Shown here one piece after another: positions 7,016 to 15,449 of a stretch of 29,055 nt of DNA (the first letter of the stretch is position 1; the number at the start of each line of letters is the position of its first letter). The DNA is taken from assembly GCA_937888895.1 (NCBI GenBank), contig CALASV010000343.1, positions 1 to 29,055 of the forward strand. Direction: 5' to 3'. The notes below the pieces were generated by a model. It saw only the letters and a list, made by a program, of their open reading frames with translations, did no database searches and was not told the DNA's origin. The position numbers and the translations under genes are program-made. The DNA comes from an uncultured Clostridia bacterium. GTDB taxonomy: Bacteria > Bacillota > Clostridia > Lachnospirales > Lachnospiraceae.

Positions 7016-8872
7016 TTATAACTCCACTTTCCGACTATCAAAAAATTCAAATGCATCAATTGCTTTTAAAATATCTTCAAAATCTTCTCTTGGTGCAATT
7101 TCTAAATATTTTTCTAAAATCTCTGTTTCTTTTCCTCGGAATGGTCCATAAAAGATATCAAATAAATTATGCCCTCGCATATAAATTTTAAATTGTTCAA
7201 AATGTTCTTTTAATTCTTGTATCGATTCAATATCTTTTCCTAATATTTCTACAAAATGTTTTCCACTTTTAATACGATACAAATATTGCTTCCATTTTTC
7301 AAATAACGTTTCCCAAAAGGCTTCTTCACTTTCTACAATTCCTAATTGTGTCATTACCGTTGGATTTAAAAAATAATTTTCAAATGAATAATATTTCAAA
7401 ATCAATACATTGTGTCGTTGTACTCTTGGCAATTTATCAATATCTTGTAAATTTCTCTCACTATAATATTTACAAAGATGGTTTGCTAATTCTTCTGCAT
7501 TTTTTCCGTCACCATCTCGAATCATTAAAAATTGGTCACGCAAATATAATTGATTGATATATTTTAAATTGGCATACGTTTTAATATTCGTACAGCTATT
7601 TGTTGTAATAATTGCAATACGAGATAATTCCCCATTTTTATCATAAACTTCTGAATAATACTTTTTTAACAATAATGGAAATCTTGTTTTATCTTGTTTT
7701 CCTTCTACAATAAACACAAAATCTACATTTAAAAGGTCATTTGCACTATATCCTAAATCATTCAAAACATCATCAATGTCCGTATTTTGTCTTGCAATAG
7801 AATATCCATCATTATCTAATACAATGCGACAAAGCTGACCTTTTGTAAAATTGACTATCATATTTGGAGAATGTGTCGTAAAAATAATTTGATTTTTCTT
7901 TGATAACCGATACAAAATTTTACTTGCTGTTTTTTGCAAAGAAGGATGTAAAAAAAGTTCTGGATACTCTACCATAATAATACTTGGTATTTGTGCTTCA
8001 TCTTCAATATATGTTTCCAAAAGGGAAAGCATATAAATACTTTTCATACCATTTCCAAGATGCTCTATAAAACTCATTCGTTTTAATTGCTCATGCCAAG
8101 CTTCTACTTCTACACGAAACATTTCATCCATATTGTAGGATAATGTATATAAAATTTCTTCTACCCCACCATTTTTTCGATAATTTTCATTTACCTTTTT
8201 TGAAAATTCCTCAAAATTTAATTGATACATTTTATACTCTAATAATCTTGCTGTTTCATGAATTTTTAATTCTTCTGGCTTCTTTTGATTGATTAAACCA
8301 ATACATTGAAAACAGTGTTTACAATCTTTTGCTGAATCAAAAATACAACAACCCGAATATAAACTAGCAAGGTCTTCTGACTTTTGAGACAAAAGTAAAT
8401 CCTCTTGAAATGAAGTAATATTTCGATTCGTGTCAATAAAATGTAATTTTGGCAAAATTTCTTTGATATAATGATTATTTTTGTGAAAACCATCTTCATA
8501 TCGTATTTTTCCATTATGATTGATAGAACATAAGAAAGTCACTTCTCCATTAGAAAAAGACGGTATTTTTTCGCAAAAATCTCGTTTCCAAGCATCATAT
8601 CTTTTATAAGAACTAACAATACCATTTCGATGAAATTGCTGTAATTCTTCTTCGGTAATCGTAAGCGTCATTAAAATTTCTATATTTTGTTTTTTCTCAT
8701 TAAAATTGCGTTCTTCTACTTCGTAACTTCCTGTAGCTAAACGAATTGCATCTAATACAGCTGTTTTACCTGTATTATTTTTTCCAACAAGAATAAGAGA
8801 ATTTTCAATGTCTGTTATTTTCAATTCTTGAATCGATTTAAAATTTTTTATATGTAGAAATTTAATTTGCAT
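7016..8872 (-). CDS. OLD-family ATPase with TOPRIM nuclease domain
   Basis: OLD (overcoming lysogenization defect) proteins join an ABC/SMC-type ATPase to a TOPRIM nuclease and act on DNA, often in phage defence. In these 618 residues Walker A is GKNNTGKT (30-37); the signature loop HLGNGMKS (271-278) is poor. Walker B is IIMVEYPE (298-305), where the usual DEPE is VEYPE, and the H-loop is FTTHSP. TOPRIM follows, with EGKQD (390-394), RDGDG (452-456) and KYYSFENYFL (493-502), a stretch recurring in OLD proteins. A cysteine-rich insert (C175, C176, C184, C187, C190) interrupts the ATPase. No UvrD-like partner is adjacent, so this is the solitary class. First gene of an operon with a two-component system; ATG follows AGAAGGA. 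Confidence 0.88.
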   Translation of the reverse strand: MQIKFLHIKNFKSIQELKITDIENSLILVGKNNTGKTAVLDAIRLATGSYEVEERNFNEKKQNIEILMTLTITEEELQQFHRNGIVSSYKRYDAWKRDFCEKIPSFSNGEVTFLCSINHNGKIRYEDGFHKNNHYIKEILPKLHFIDTNRNITSFQEDLLLSQKSEDLASLYSGCCIFDSAKDCKHCFQCIGLINQKKPEELKIHETARLLEYKMYQLNFEEFSKKVNENYRKNGGVEEILYTLSYNMDEMFRVEVEAWHEQLKRMSFIEHLGNGMKSIYMLSLLETYIEDEAQIPSIIMVEYPELFLHPSLQKTASKILYRLSKKNQIIFTTHSPNMIVNFTKGQLCRIVLDNDGYSIARQNTDIDDVLNDLGYSANDLLNVDFVFIVEGKQDKTRFPLLLKKYYSEVYDKNGELSRIAIITTNSCTNIKTYANLKYINQLYLRDQFLMIRDGDGKNAEELANHLCKYYSERNLQDIDKLPRVQRHNVLILKYYSFENYFLNPTVMTQLGIVESEEAFWETLFEKWKQYLYRIKSGKHFVEILGKDIESIQELKEHFEQFKIYMRGHNLFDIFYGPFRGKETEILEKYLEIAPREDFEDILKAIDAFEFFDSRKVEL

Positions 8873-8893
8873 ATTATCATCCTTCTCAATTAT

Positions 8894-8965
8894 TAAGTCA
8901 ATCGGATATTCGTAATCCGCTTCGCTACTTACTCATAACCAAATAACCACTATTGTGGTTTGGTT
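8894..8965 (+). repeat. Dispersed palindromic repeat, copy 3 with hairpin
   Basis: Contains the shared core AATCGGATATTCGTAAT, CTACTTACTCATAAC and AAATAACCAC. It ends in a hairpin: AACCAAATAACCAC (8937-8950), loop TATT, then GTGGTTTGGTT (8955-8965), pairing with a two-base bulge. It lies in the gap between the OLD-nuclease gene and the divergent alpha-galactosidase gene. Confidence 0.7.
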
Positions 8966-9040
8966 AAAATCCAACTTAGTTTGGTATCTGACAAGATACT
9001 TTTATACTTTATAGTCACTATATAGTATATCATATTTTTA

Positions 9041-9069
9041 TTGCATTTGTATATTGTATATGCTATATT
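9041..9069 (+). promoter_or_regulatory. Promoter of the alpha-galactosidase gene
   Basis: TTGCAT and TATATT are exactly 17 bases apart, about 48 bases before the start codon. An upstream ACTATATAGT palindrome (9018-9027) might be an operator; that part is a guess. Confidence 0.65.
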
Positions 9070-9117
9070 TTTTAATATCTAATAGTAATACATACTAAAA
9101 AACAAGGAGCGATTATT

Positions 9118-11307
9118 ATGGCGATTCAATACATAGAAAAACTAAATTGTTTTAAACTAGATACGCTTGGTTCTTCTTATATTATAAAGCTTTATGAAGA
9201 AGGATATTTATTTCATGTATATTATGGTGCAAAAATTCCTGATGAACATTTTGACACCTCTATTATAAAAGGATATTATAATTCTATTTATCCTTCCAAT
9301 GAAAATTTAGTTCATGATAGAGTTTCTCCCGATATCATAGCCATGGAATATTCTGGTTTCAATGTTGGTGATTATCGTCCTGAAAGTATTCGTATTAAAA
9401 ATTCTTTTGGTAATGTAGCTACCGATTTACGTTATCGTTCCCATACTATTACCAATGGAAAACCAAAATTAGAAGGATTACCTTCCCTTTATATTACGAA
9501 TGACAATCAAGCACAAACACTTGCTATTGAAACAATTGACATTACAACAAATGTAATTGTAACATTATATTATACTGTTTTTGAACAATACAATGCGATG
9601 ACTCGTCACGTTGTCGTTCAAAATAATTGTGAGACACCAGTAGAAATTGAAAAGATAGCTTCTGCATGTATCAATCTTCCAACTATGAATTATGATTTCA
9701 TACATTTGTATGGCAGTTGGGGTGCAGAGCGTCATATCGAACGTGCTCCTCTCCATCATGGTTCACAATCCATTGGTAGTGTTCGTGGTACTTCTAGTCA
9801 CATGTTTCAACCGTTTGGTGCATTTGCTAGCCATGATGCTACAGAAGAAACAGGTGAAGTATATGGTCTAAATTTTGTATATAGTAGTAATTTTCTTTTA
9901 GAAGCTCATTGTGATTTTTATAATACGACTCGTATCAATTTAGGTATTCACCCAGATGGATTTGGTTGGTTATTAAATCCAAAGGAAACATTTACTGCCC
10001 CTGAAGTAGTACTTGTATATTCGGAACATGGTATTGGCGAATTATCTCGTACCTTCCATAAATTATATCATCATCATTTAATTCGTGGTAACTATCAGTA
10101 TGCAAAACGCCCACTTCTTATCAATAGTTGGGAAGCAGCTTTTTTCGATTTTAATACAGAAAAATTAGTTTCTTTTGCAAAAGAAGCAAAAAAACTTGGT
10201 ATTGAAATGTTAGTGATGGACGATGGTTGGTTTGGAAAACGAAATCACGATAAATGTTCGTTAGGAGATTGGTATGTCAATGAAGAAAAACTTTCTGGTG
10301 GACTTTCTGAATTAATTCGTCAAGTAAATGCAGAAGGATTAAAATTTGGTATTTGGTACGAACCTGAAATGATTAGTCCTGATAGTGACTTATATCGTGC
10401 TCTCCCTGATTGGTGTTTACAAATTTCGAATCGTGCTCGTTCGATTAGTCGTGCTCAATATGTATTAGATATGTCTCGTCAAGATGTAAGAGATAATATT
10501 TTTGAACAAATGGCAAATGTACTTTCCAACTATCCAATTGACTATGTAAAATGGGATTTCAATCGTAACTTAACAGAAGTATCCTCTGCCCTTCTACCAC
10601 CAGAACGCCAAAAAGAAATATTCCATCGTTTTGTTCTTGGCACTTACGAATTAATGGAACGTATTACAACTGCTTTTCCACATATTTTATTAGAAAATTG
10701 TTCTAGTGGTGGTGGACGTTTTGATGCTGGTATGCTTTATTACTCTCCACAAATTTGGACTTCGGATAATACTGACGCAATTGAACGATTATTTATACAA
10801 TATGGTACTTCCCTTTGTTATCCAGCTTCTACGATGGGAGCACATGTTTCTTTCAACTCCCGTACTGATTTTGTAACAAAAGGAAATGTAGCTCTTTGGG
10901 GGAGCTTTGGTTATGAACTTGACCCTAATCGATTAAGCGAAGAAGATTGCAACTTAATTCGTAAACAAATCGCAGATTATCATAAATATTATGAACTTAT
11001 CCACACAGGTGACTTATATCGTTTGATTTCTCCACAAGAAAAATCTGCCGACCAAGCACCAAGCTGTGCATGGCAATTTGTTTCCGAAGATAAAACAAAA
11101 GCACTCGTAACTTATGTCACAATCCTCTCAAGCAACAATCCATATCGTATGCTCAAATTACGAGGACTCAACCCTAATAAACTTTATAAAGAAGAAAACT
11201 CCGAAAACATCTACTCTGGAACGGCACTTATGAAAATGGGACTCAATATCACTGACAAACCACATCATGACGGAAGTAGCTTCACACTATACTTCACGCA
11301 AATCTAA
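9118..11307 (+). CDS. Alpha-galactosidase, glycoside hydrolase family 36
   Basis: Releases terminal alpha-1,6-galactose from melibiose, raffinose and related plant sugars. The 729 residues match the long bacterial GH36 enzymes: an N-terminal beta-sandwich (to about 320), a TIM barrel and a C-terminal beta domain. Key motifs are MDDGWFGKRN (368-377), the nucleophile D480 in VKWDFNRN, the CSSGGGRFD substrate loop (528-536) and the acid/base D550 in WTSDNTD; spacing agrees with the family. No signal peptide, so it is cytosolic and needs an importer, none of which is nearby. AAGGAG lies eight bases before the ATG. It is a single-gene transcript with a clear promoter and terminator. Confidence 0.96.
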   Translation: MAIQYIEKLNCFKLDTLGSSYIIKLYEEGYLFHVYYGAKIPDEHFDTSIIKGYYNSIYPSNENLVHDRVSPDIIAMEYSGFNVGDYRPESIRIKNSFGNVATDLRYRSHTITNGKPKLEGLPSLYITNDNQAQTLAIETIDITTNVIVTLYYTVFEQYNAMTRHVVVQNNCETPVEIEKIASACINLPTMNYDFIHLYGSWGAERHIERAPLHHGSQSIGSVRGTSSHMFQPFGAFASHDATEETGEVYGLNFVYSSNFLLEAHCDFYNTTRINLGIHPDGFGWLLNPKETFTAPEVVLVYSEHGIGELSRTFHKLYHHHLIRGNYQYAKRPLLINSWEAAFFDFNTEKLVSFAKEAKKLGIEMLVMDDGWFGKRNHDKCSLGDWYVNEEKLSGGLSELIRQVNAEGLKFGIWYEPEMISPDSDLYRALPDWCLQISNRARSISRAQYVLDMSRQDVRDNIFEQMANVLSNYPIDYVKWDFNRNLTEVSSALLPPERQKEIFHRFVLGTYELMERITTAFPHILLENCSSGGGRFDAGMLYYSPQIWTSDNTDAIERLFIQYGTSLCYPASTMGAHVSFNSRTDFVTKGNVALWGSFGYELDPNRLSEEDCNLIRKQIADYHKYYELIHTGDLYRLISPQEKSADQAPSCAWQFVSEDKTKALVTYVTILSSNNPYRMLKLRGLNPNKLYKEENSENIYSGTALMKMGLNITDKPHHDGSSFTLYFTQI

Positions 11308-11317
11308 AACAGAAAGA

Positions 11318-11343
11318 GGGCTATTGAAAAATAGCCCCTTTTT
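11318..11343. terminator. Bidirectional Rho-independent terminator
   Basis: Perfect stem GGGCTATT (11318-11325), loop GAAA, AATAGCCC (11330-11337), then C and five T. It ends the alpha-galactosidase transcript; read on the minus strand it is followed by a T-rich tract and lies 19 bases after the Hsp70 stop. Confidence 0.88.
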
Positions 11344-11361
11344 GTTAAACTTCTTAAAAAT

Positions 11362-14331
11362 CTATTTGATATCTTTCTCTAACTTCGTTAATAAGAACTG
11401 TTCTTCCTCTGCATTTAAACAATCCCCTTGAATCATTTTCTTTACTACTTCTCTTGCTTTTTCACATTTCATTGTTGTTAAAACAGTATAATAGCTAGCT
11501 ATATCACAAATCACTTCCAATGCTTCGTTAATCACTGTCCATCTCATTTCTGTCTCTTGTTGTCTTTGGTCACAAATACAGCCCAATGCTAAAATACAGC
11601 AAATCAATTCTTCTAATTTTAAACTTCCCGTACGAATTACTTTGCAAAGATTTTTTACAACTTTTTCTTCTGCCTCTGCTGATAAAATACGAATTCCATC
11701 TTTTTTTAATGCAATTCCAATCGCATAAGAACTAAATTGAAGATTACTTCCAAAGTTTTGTAATACTTGATTTACATCTTTTTCAAATTCTTCCAATAAC
11801 CAAGGTAAATCTGTTCTTGTTTTTGCATGAGTATACAAACAAGCCTGCAAATATCTTGGATATTCATGTAATGTTGCAAGTGCACTTAATTGTTCTAAAC
11901 TTCCACATACACTTAATGCAAGTATTGCCTGAATATTCGTAGTTACTTTTGCTCCTCCTATCGAAAAACCATGTAAATCTGCACTTAATTGAGTCATACA
12001 TATCGTTGCTAATTTTTTCTTTTCTGCTTCTGTCCATGTATGTGCTAATTTTCTTGCAATAATAAACAATCTTAATCTCGGTTCTTCACTTGATGTATTA
12101 GAAAATCCCTCTAATACAGCTTCAGAAAAATCTTCTTTATTCCCTGCATTACAAATATTAGATACTGCATTAGAAATCCTTTTCGATAAATTACTTTTTT
12201 CTTGCTTTTGTCTACATCTTTCATGATTTTGACATAACTGAAGCATATTGTTAATTTCTGCTTTCGGTTGCAATTTTGCACCACTTGGAGCAATAAACTT
12301 TGCTTTTATTTTACTACGCTCACTATTATCAATCGCAATTTCTACATAACCTTCTTCTAATTTTTTACTACCACCAGCATCTTTACTTGTCCAAGCCTTC
12401 ATGGTAATCACTTTGTTGCTTCCCATGTGAATCATAAATGCAATAAACGCACCATTTGGATAATTCTGCTTAAAAGAAATATTACCATTTGCTATGGTAC
12501 GATAAGAACCATCTAAATTTTGACTCTTAATTGGAATCGCAATTTTATTTTGTCCTGGCTCTATTTTAAACCCTGTCATTACAGTAGAAGTATACGGCAG
12601 TTCTGCTCCTGTCGGAATAATCATATGTACTGCACCATTTTTTACACCTAAATATAAACTATCATTTAAGATGTTATTCCCCCATTGAATTGCCATCGGG
12701 CGTACTAGTTTCTTTGGTGTTTCTTGTTCTTTTATTGTAGTATCTATACTCTTATCTGCCATTTTTTTAAGAAAATTACTAGCAACCTGTTCAGGTGTTA
12801 CATTAAGTGTTTTTGATACAAACTCACAATCCTTACGAAAAGATTCACTTTGAACATAATTCTCTAACATTTCTGGCGTAAGATTACTTTTTTGAACATT
12901 TTCTTTTTCATCAGAAATATTTTCCAACACTTCTTCTGCACCAACTAATTTCATATCATCTTGCATTTGCTCATATTTATGCAAATAATAGTGATACACT
13001 GCTGCCCCTCTTGCTACTGCTTGGTCTGGGTCAAGTGCTACAATTGGCTCAAATCCAAAAAATTCCTTTAAACGGTCTGTAATCATATAAAATTTAGACA
13101 TTCCACCATTTACAATAACAGCATCTACTATTACATTTTCCGTTCCCAATTTTTTAGATGCTTTATATAAAACATCTAAAATTGGATAAATAATATTTCT
13201 TGTATTTGTAATATGATTTATTTTTTTATAATCATAAAAAGTTAAATCGGAAGCCATAAAAGTAGAAAGAATCTCTTCTACTTCTTCTTTTGTAAATGTA
13301 TCGTCATACGAATATCCAATACCACCCATATTTCCACCAGTAGTAATCTCAATTTCTTCGTCATCATCGTCCCAACCAGAACTATAATCTTCTCCACAAC
13401 GTTCATTTAATTCTAATTTTAAATGTTCGGCATACACTCTTAATTGTGGCATAATTACCTTTTCTTCTTGACGAAGTTTTAAAACTACTTCAGGATGGCT
13501 AGAAAATTGCTTCAAATAACGCTTATACATTACTTTTGCGATTTCTTCGTCAAAATCATCACCACCAAGTAATGTATAACGATTTGTCGCTATTTCATTT
13601 ACTTTTAATACATCCTCCATTCCCTCTCTTCTTTGAATTTCATGCATTGTAATATCAAGTGTTCCACCACCTAAGTCAAATACAAGCACTCTTTTTTTCT
13701 CACTTAAATCTAAAATTCGACTAGAAATTTCTCCATTTCGAATTTGATTAATTAAGTCATAAATAACTGCATTTGGTTCTGATAAAAGTACTGCTCTTTC
13801 ACTTCCATCTTCATTTTTTACTTTAATTCCAGCTAATTCTGCCGCATCTCTTGTTGCCTTACACATTGCTGAGTCAAAGTTTGCAGGTACAGTAATAACT
13901 GCATCCGTAATTTCACAACGATAGACTTTTGAAGCCTCTCTTAACATATGTTTTAAAATACGAGAAGATATTTGTGCTGGTGTTTTATCTGGTATATCTG
14001 GAGATAAACCTTCCACTTGTGGTCTTCCCATCTGACTTTTAATCGACTTTGCTACTAAATGTGGTCGAAGTGGATATTGCATTTTCGCAAAATCACCAAC
14101 TAAAGGTTCATAATTTTTCTCCTGTCTATAATAGACACAAGATGGTAGTGTTGGTTTTTTCACTTTTGTGAGTTTTACCTCTCCCGACACTGCATTATAC
14201 ATATCATCAGCTCGAAATATTTCTACTACCTTACTTATGGCATCTCCATTTGCCTTTTCATTAATAGTGGCTAGAACCGAATTGGTTGTACCCAAATCGA
14301 TTCCAACACACAAATCATTATGGTCTGTCAT
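11362..14331 (-). CDS. Divergent Hsp70-family chaperone with long C-terminal extension
   Basis: ATP-driven chaperone-like protein of 989 residues; true DnaK has about 610-640. The actin-like ATPase domain is intact: phosphate-1 loop GIDLGTTNS (10-18), VITVPANFDS, phosphate-2 FDLGGGTLDIT (218-228) and the adenosine motif VNGGMSKFYM (407-416). An acidic and glycine-rich insert lies at 318-345. Residues of about 540-690 look like a beta substrate-binding domain (LGVKNGAVHMIIPTGAELP). About 690-989 is a mainly helical extension unlike DnaK's lid, with many cysteines. The start overlaps the stop of the upstream GrpE-like gene as TAATG, with AAGGAGG upstream, so translation is coupled. It is not the housekeeping dnaK. 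Confidence 0.9.
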   Translation of the reverse strand: MTDHNDLCVGIDLGTTNSVLATINEKANGDAISKVVEIFRADDMYNAVSGEVKLTKVKKPTLPSCVYYRQEKNYEPLVGDFAKMQYPLRPHLVAKSIKSQMGRPQVEGLSPDIPDKTPAQISSRILKHMLREASKVYRCEITDAVITVPANFDSAMCKATRDAAELAGIKVKNEDGSERAVLLSEPNAVIYDLINQIRNGEISSRILDLSEKKRVLVFDLGGGTLDITMHEIQRREGMEDVLKVNEIATNRYTLLGGDDFDEEIAKVMYKRYLKQFSSHPEVVLKLRQEEKVIMPQLRVYAEHLKLELNERCGEDYSSGWDDDDEEIEITTGGNMGGIGYSYDDTFTKEEVEEILSTFMASDLTFYDYKKINHITNTRNIIYPILDVLYKASKKLGTENVIVDAVIVNGGMSKFYMITDRLKEFFGFEPIVALDPDQAVARGAAVYHYYLHKYEQMQDDMKLVGAEEVLENISDEKENVQKSNLTPEMLENYVQSESFRKDCEFVSKTLNVTPEQVASNFLKKMADKSIDTTIKEQETPKKLVRPMAIQWGNNILNDSLYLGVKNGAVHMIIPTGAELPYTSTVMTGFKIEPGQNKIAIPIKSQNLDGSYRTIANGNISFKQNYPNGAFIAFMIHMGSNKVITMKAWTSKDAGGSKKLEEGYVEIAIDNSERSKIKAKFIAPSGAKLQPKAEINNMLQLCQNHERCRQKQEKSNLSKRISNAVSNICNAGNKEDFSEAVLEGFSNTSSEEPRLRLFIIARKLAHTWTEAEKKKLATICMTQLSADLHGFSIGGAKVTTNIQAILALSVCGSLEQLSALATLHEYPRYLQACLYTHAKTRTDLPWLLEEFEKDVNQVLQNFGSNLQFSSYAIGIALKKDGIRILSAEAEEKVVKNLCKVIRTGSLKLEELICCILALGCICDQRQQETEMRWTVINEALEVICDIASYYTVLTTMKCEKAREVVKKMIQGDCLNAEEEQFLLTKLEKDIK

Positions 14332-15422
14332 TATTCGTCCTCCTTCACTTTTGGTCTTGAAATTTGTAATTCTTTATCTTTATAAATCCAACCTGGAGAA
14401 ACGACACGTACTTTTTTAATCTCCTCTGGATTTACAAATGGTGTACCCTCATAATTGCAAAATTCTACATCAGATGCTGTTACATCCTTCACCGAGTTAA
14501 TCTTCATAATTGGCTCAATATGGCTATCACGAACAAACTGAATTAATTTCTTCACTGTAATTAAAAGTCCATTAATTTCAATTGGTAACTCATAATTTTT
14601 CTTTCTTAATTCATCAATTCCTTTTCTCACAACAAGTAATTCATCTAAAATACAACCATATTTTTCTGAATTTAAACGTGCAAAGAAATCTGCTAATTCC
14701 TTTACTTTACTTGCTTCTAACTGCTCTGCAAATTCTTCCTGTAAATCTTGTAACATTATATTAGAACGGTCTAATAAATTTTCTAATTGGTCAATTCTCT
14801 TTAATGCTTGTTCCATCGTCATTTGAGGTTCTTGTTTATTGCTTTGTGTTTTCTTTTTATTTTCCCTCATTTGAATAAAACCATATACATTACTAATCGC
14901 ATCTGAAATATCATAAAAGAAATATTTTGCAAGTGTATTTCCTAATAAATGTAAATTATTCGTATCATCAAACAAATCAATTTCTGGATACTTTTCATAA
15001 ATCATAATTGTTGCCATACGCTCTTGAGAATCATGTCTTTTTCCATTCAGAAGTGCAGGTTCTTTTCTTCTTTTTTCATATTTTTCAAAAGCTTCTTTTT
15101 TACCAACCACTGCACTAGCAAACAAAGTTGCCACTTCATTTGCCCATTGTAATAATTCTTTTCTTTCTTTTGGATTTGCCATTCTTCTATTTCTAAAAAT
15201 TTGGATTACTTCATCTCCTGTCAGCGTATAATCATACTTTTTATTCATTGCCTCTGCACATTTCGTTGGTCCTAAATCAAAATCATGACATATAATAGAA
15301 AACAATCTACTTTCCATAACAATATCTTCTTTTACATGACTTCCTCTTCTCACTTTACGAAGCATACCATCATGTACTTGTTTCATTACTTCATTTACTT
15401 TTTGGTCTTTTACATTAATCAT
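14331..15422 (-). CDS. Coiled-coil protein with GrpE-like C-terminal domain
   Basis: This 363-residue protein has no fold I recognise in its N-terminal half (1-185), which is charged and helical. Residues 204-245 form a coiled coil, and 249-357 follow the plan of GrpE, the nucleotide exchange factor of Hsp70. Helices end in GLLITVKKLIQFVRDSHIEPI (285-305), comparable to the last GrpE helices; then a beta wing ends with VVSPGWIYKDKELQISRP, like the VxxxGYxxxDxVxRPAxV end of GrpE. The GrpE call rests on this pattern and on the one-base overlap with the Hsp70 gene. Strong AGGAGG before the ATG. The N-terminal half may recruit a client or the metallo-hydrolase encoded upstream. Confidence 0.65.
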   Translation of the reverse strand: MINVKDQKVNEVMKQVHDGMLRKVRRGSHVKEDIVMESRLFSIICHDFDLGPTKCAEAMNKKYDYTLTGDEVIQIFRNRRMANPKERKELLQWANEVATLFASAVVGKKEAFEKYEKRRKEPALLNGKRHDSQERMATIMIYEKYPEIDLFDDTNNLHLLGNTLAKYFFYDISDAISNVYGFIQMRENKKKTQSNKQEPQMTMEQALKRIDQLENLLDRSNIMLQDLQEEFAEQLEASKVKELADFFARLNSEKYGCILDELLVVRKGIDELRKKNYELPIEINGLLITVKKLIQFVRDSHIEPIMKINSVKDVTASDVEFCNYEGTPFVNPEEIKKVRVVSPGWIYKDKELQISRPKVKEDE

Positions 15423-15449
15423 GTGTTACCTCCTAAACAAATTTTCAAC

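Noticed and set aside
7016..8872. Gabija defence system (GajA-like OLD plus GajB helicase)
   Set aside because: The OLD gene is followed by a response regulator and a kinase, and no UvrD-type helicase is present on either side.
11362..14331. Housekeeping dnaK
   Set aside because: Length (989), inserts, C-terminal extension and the absence of dnaJ and hrcA neighbours show an accessory Hsp70.
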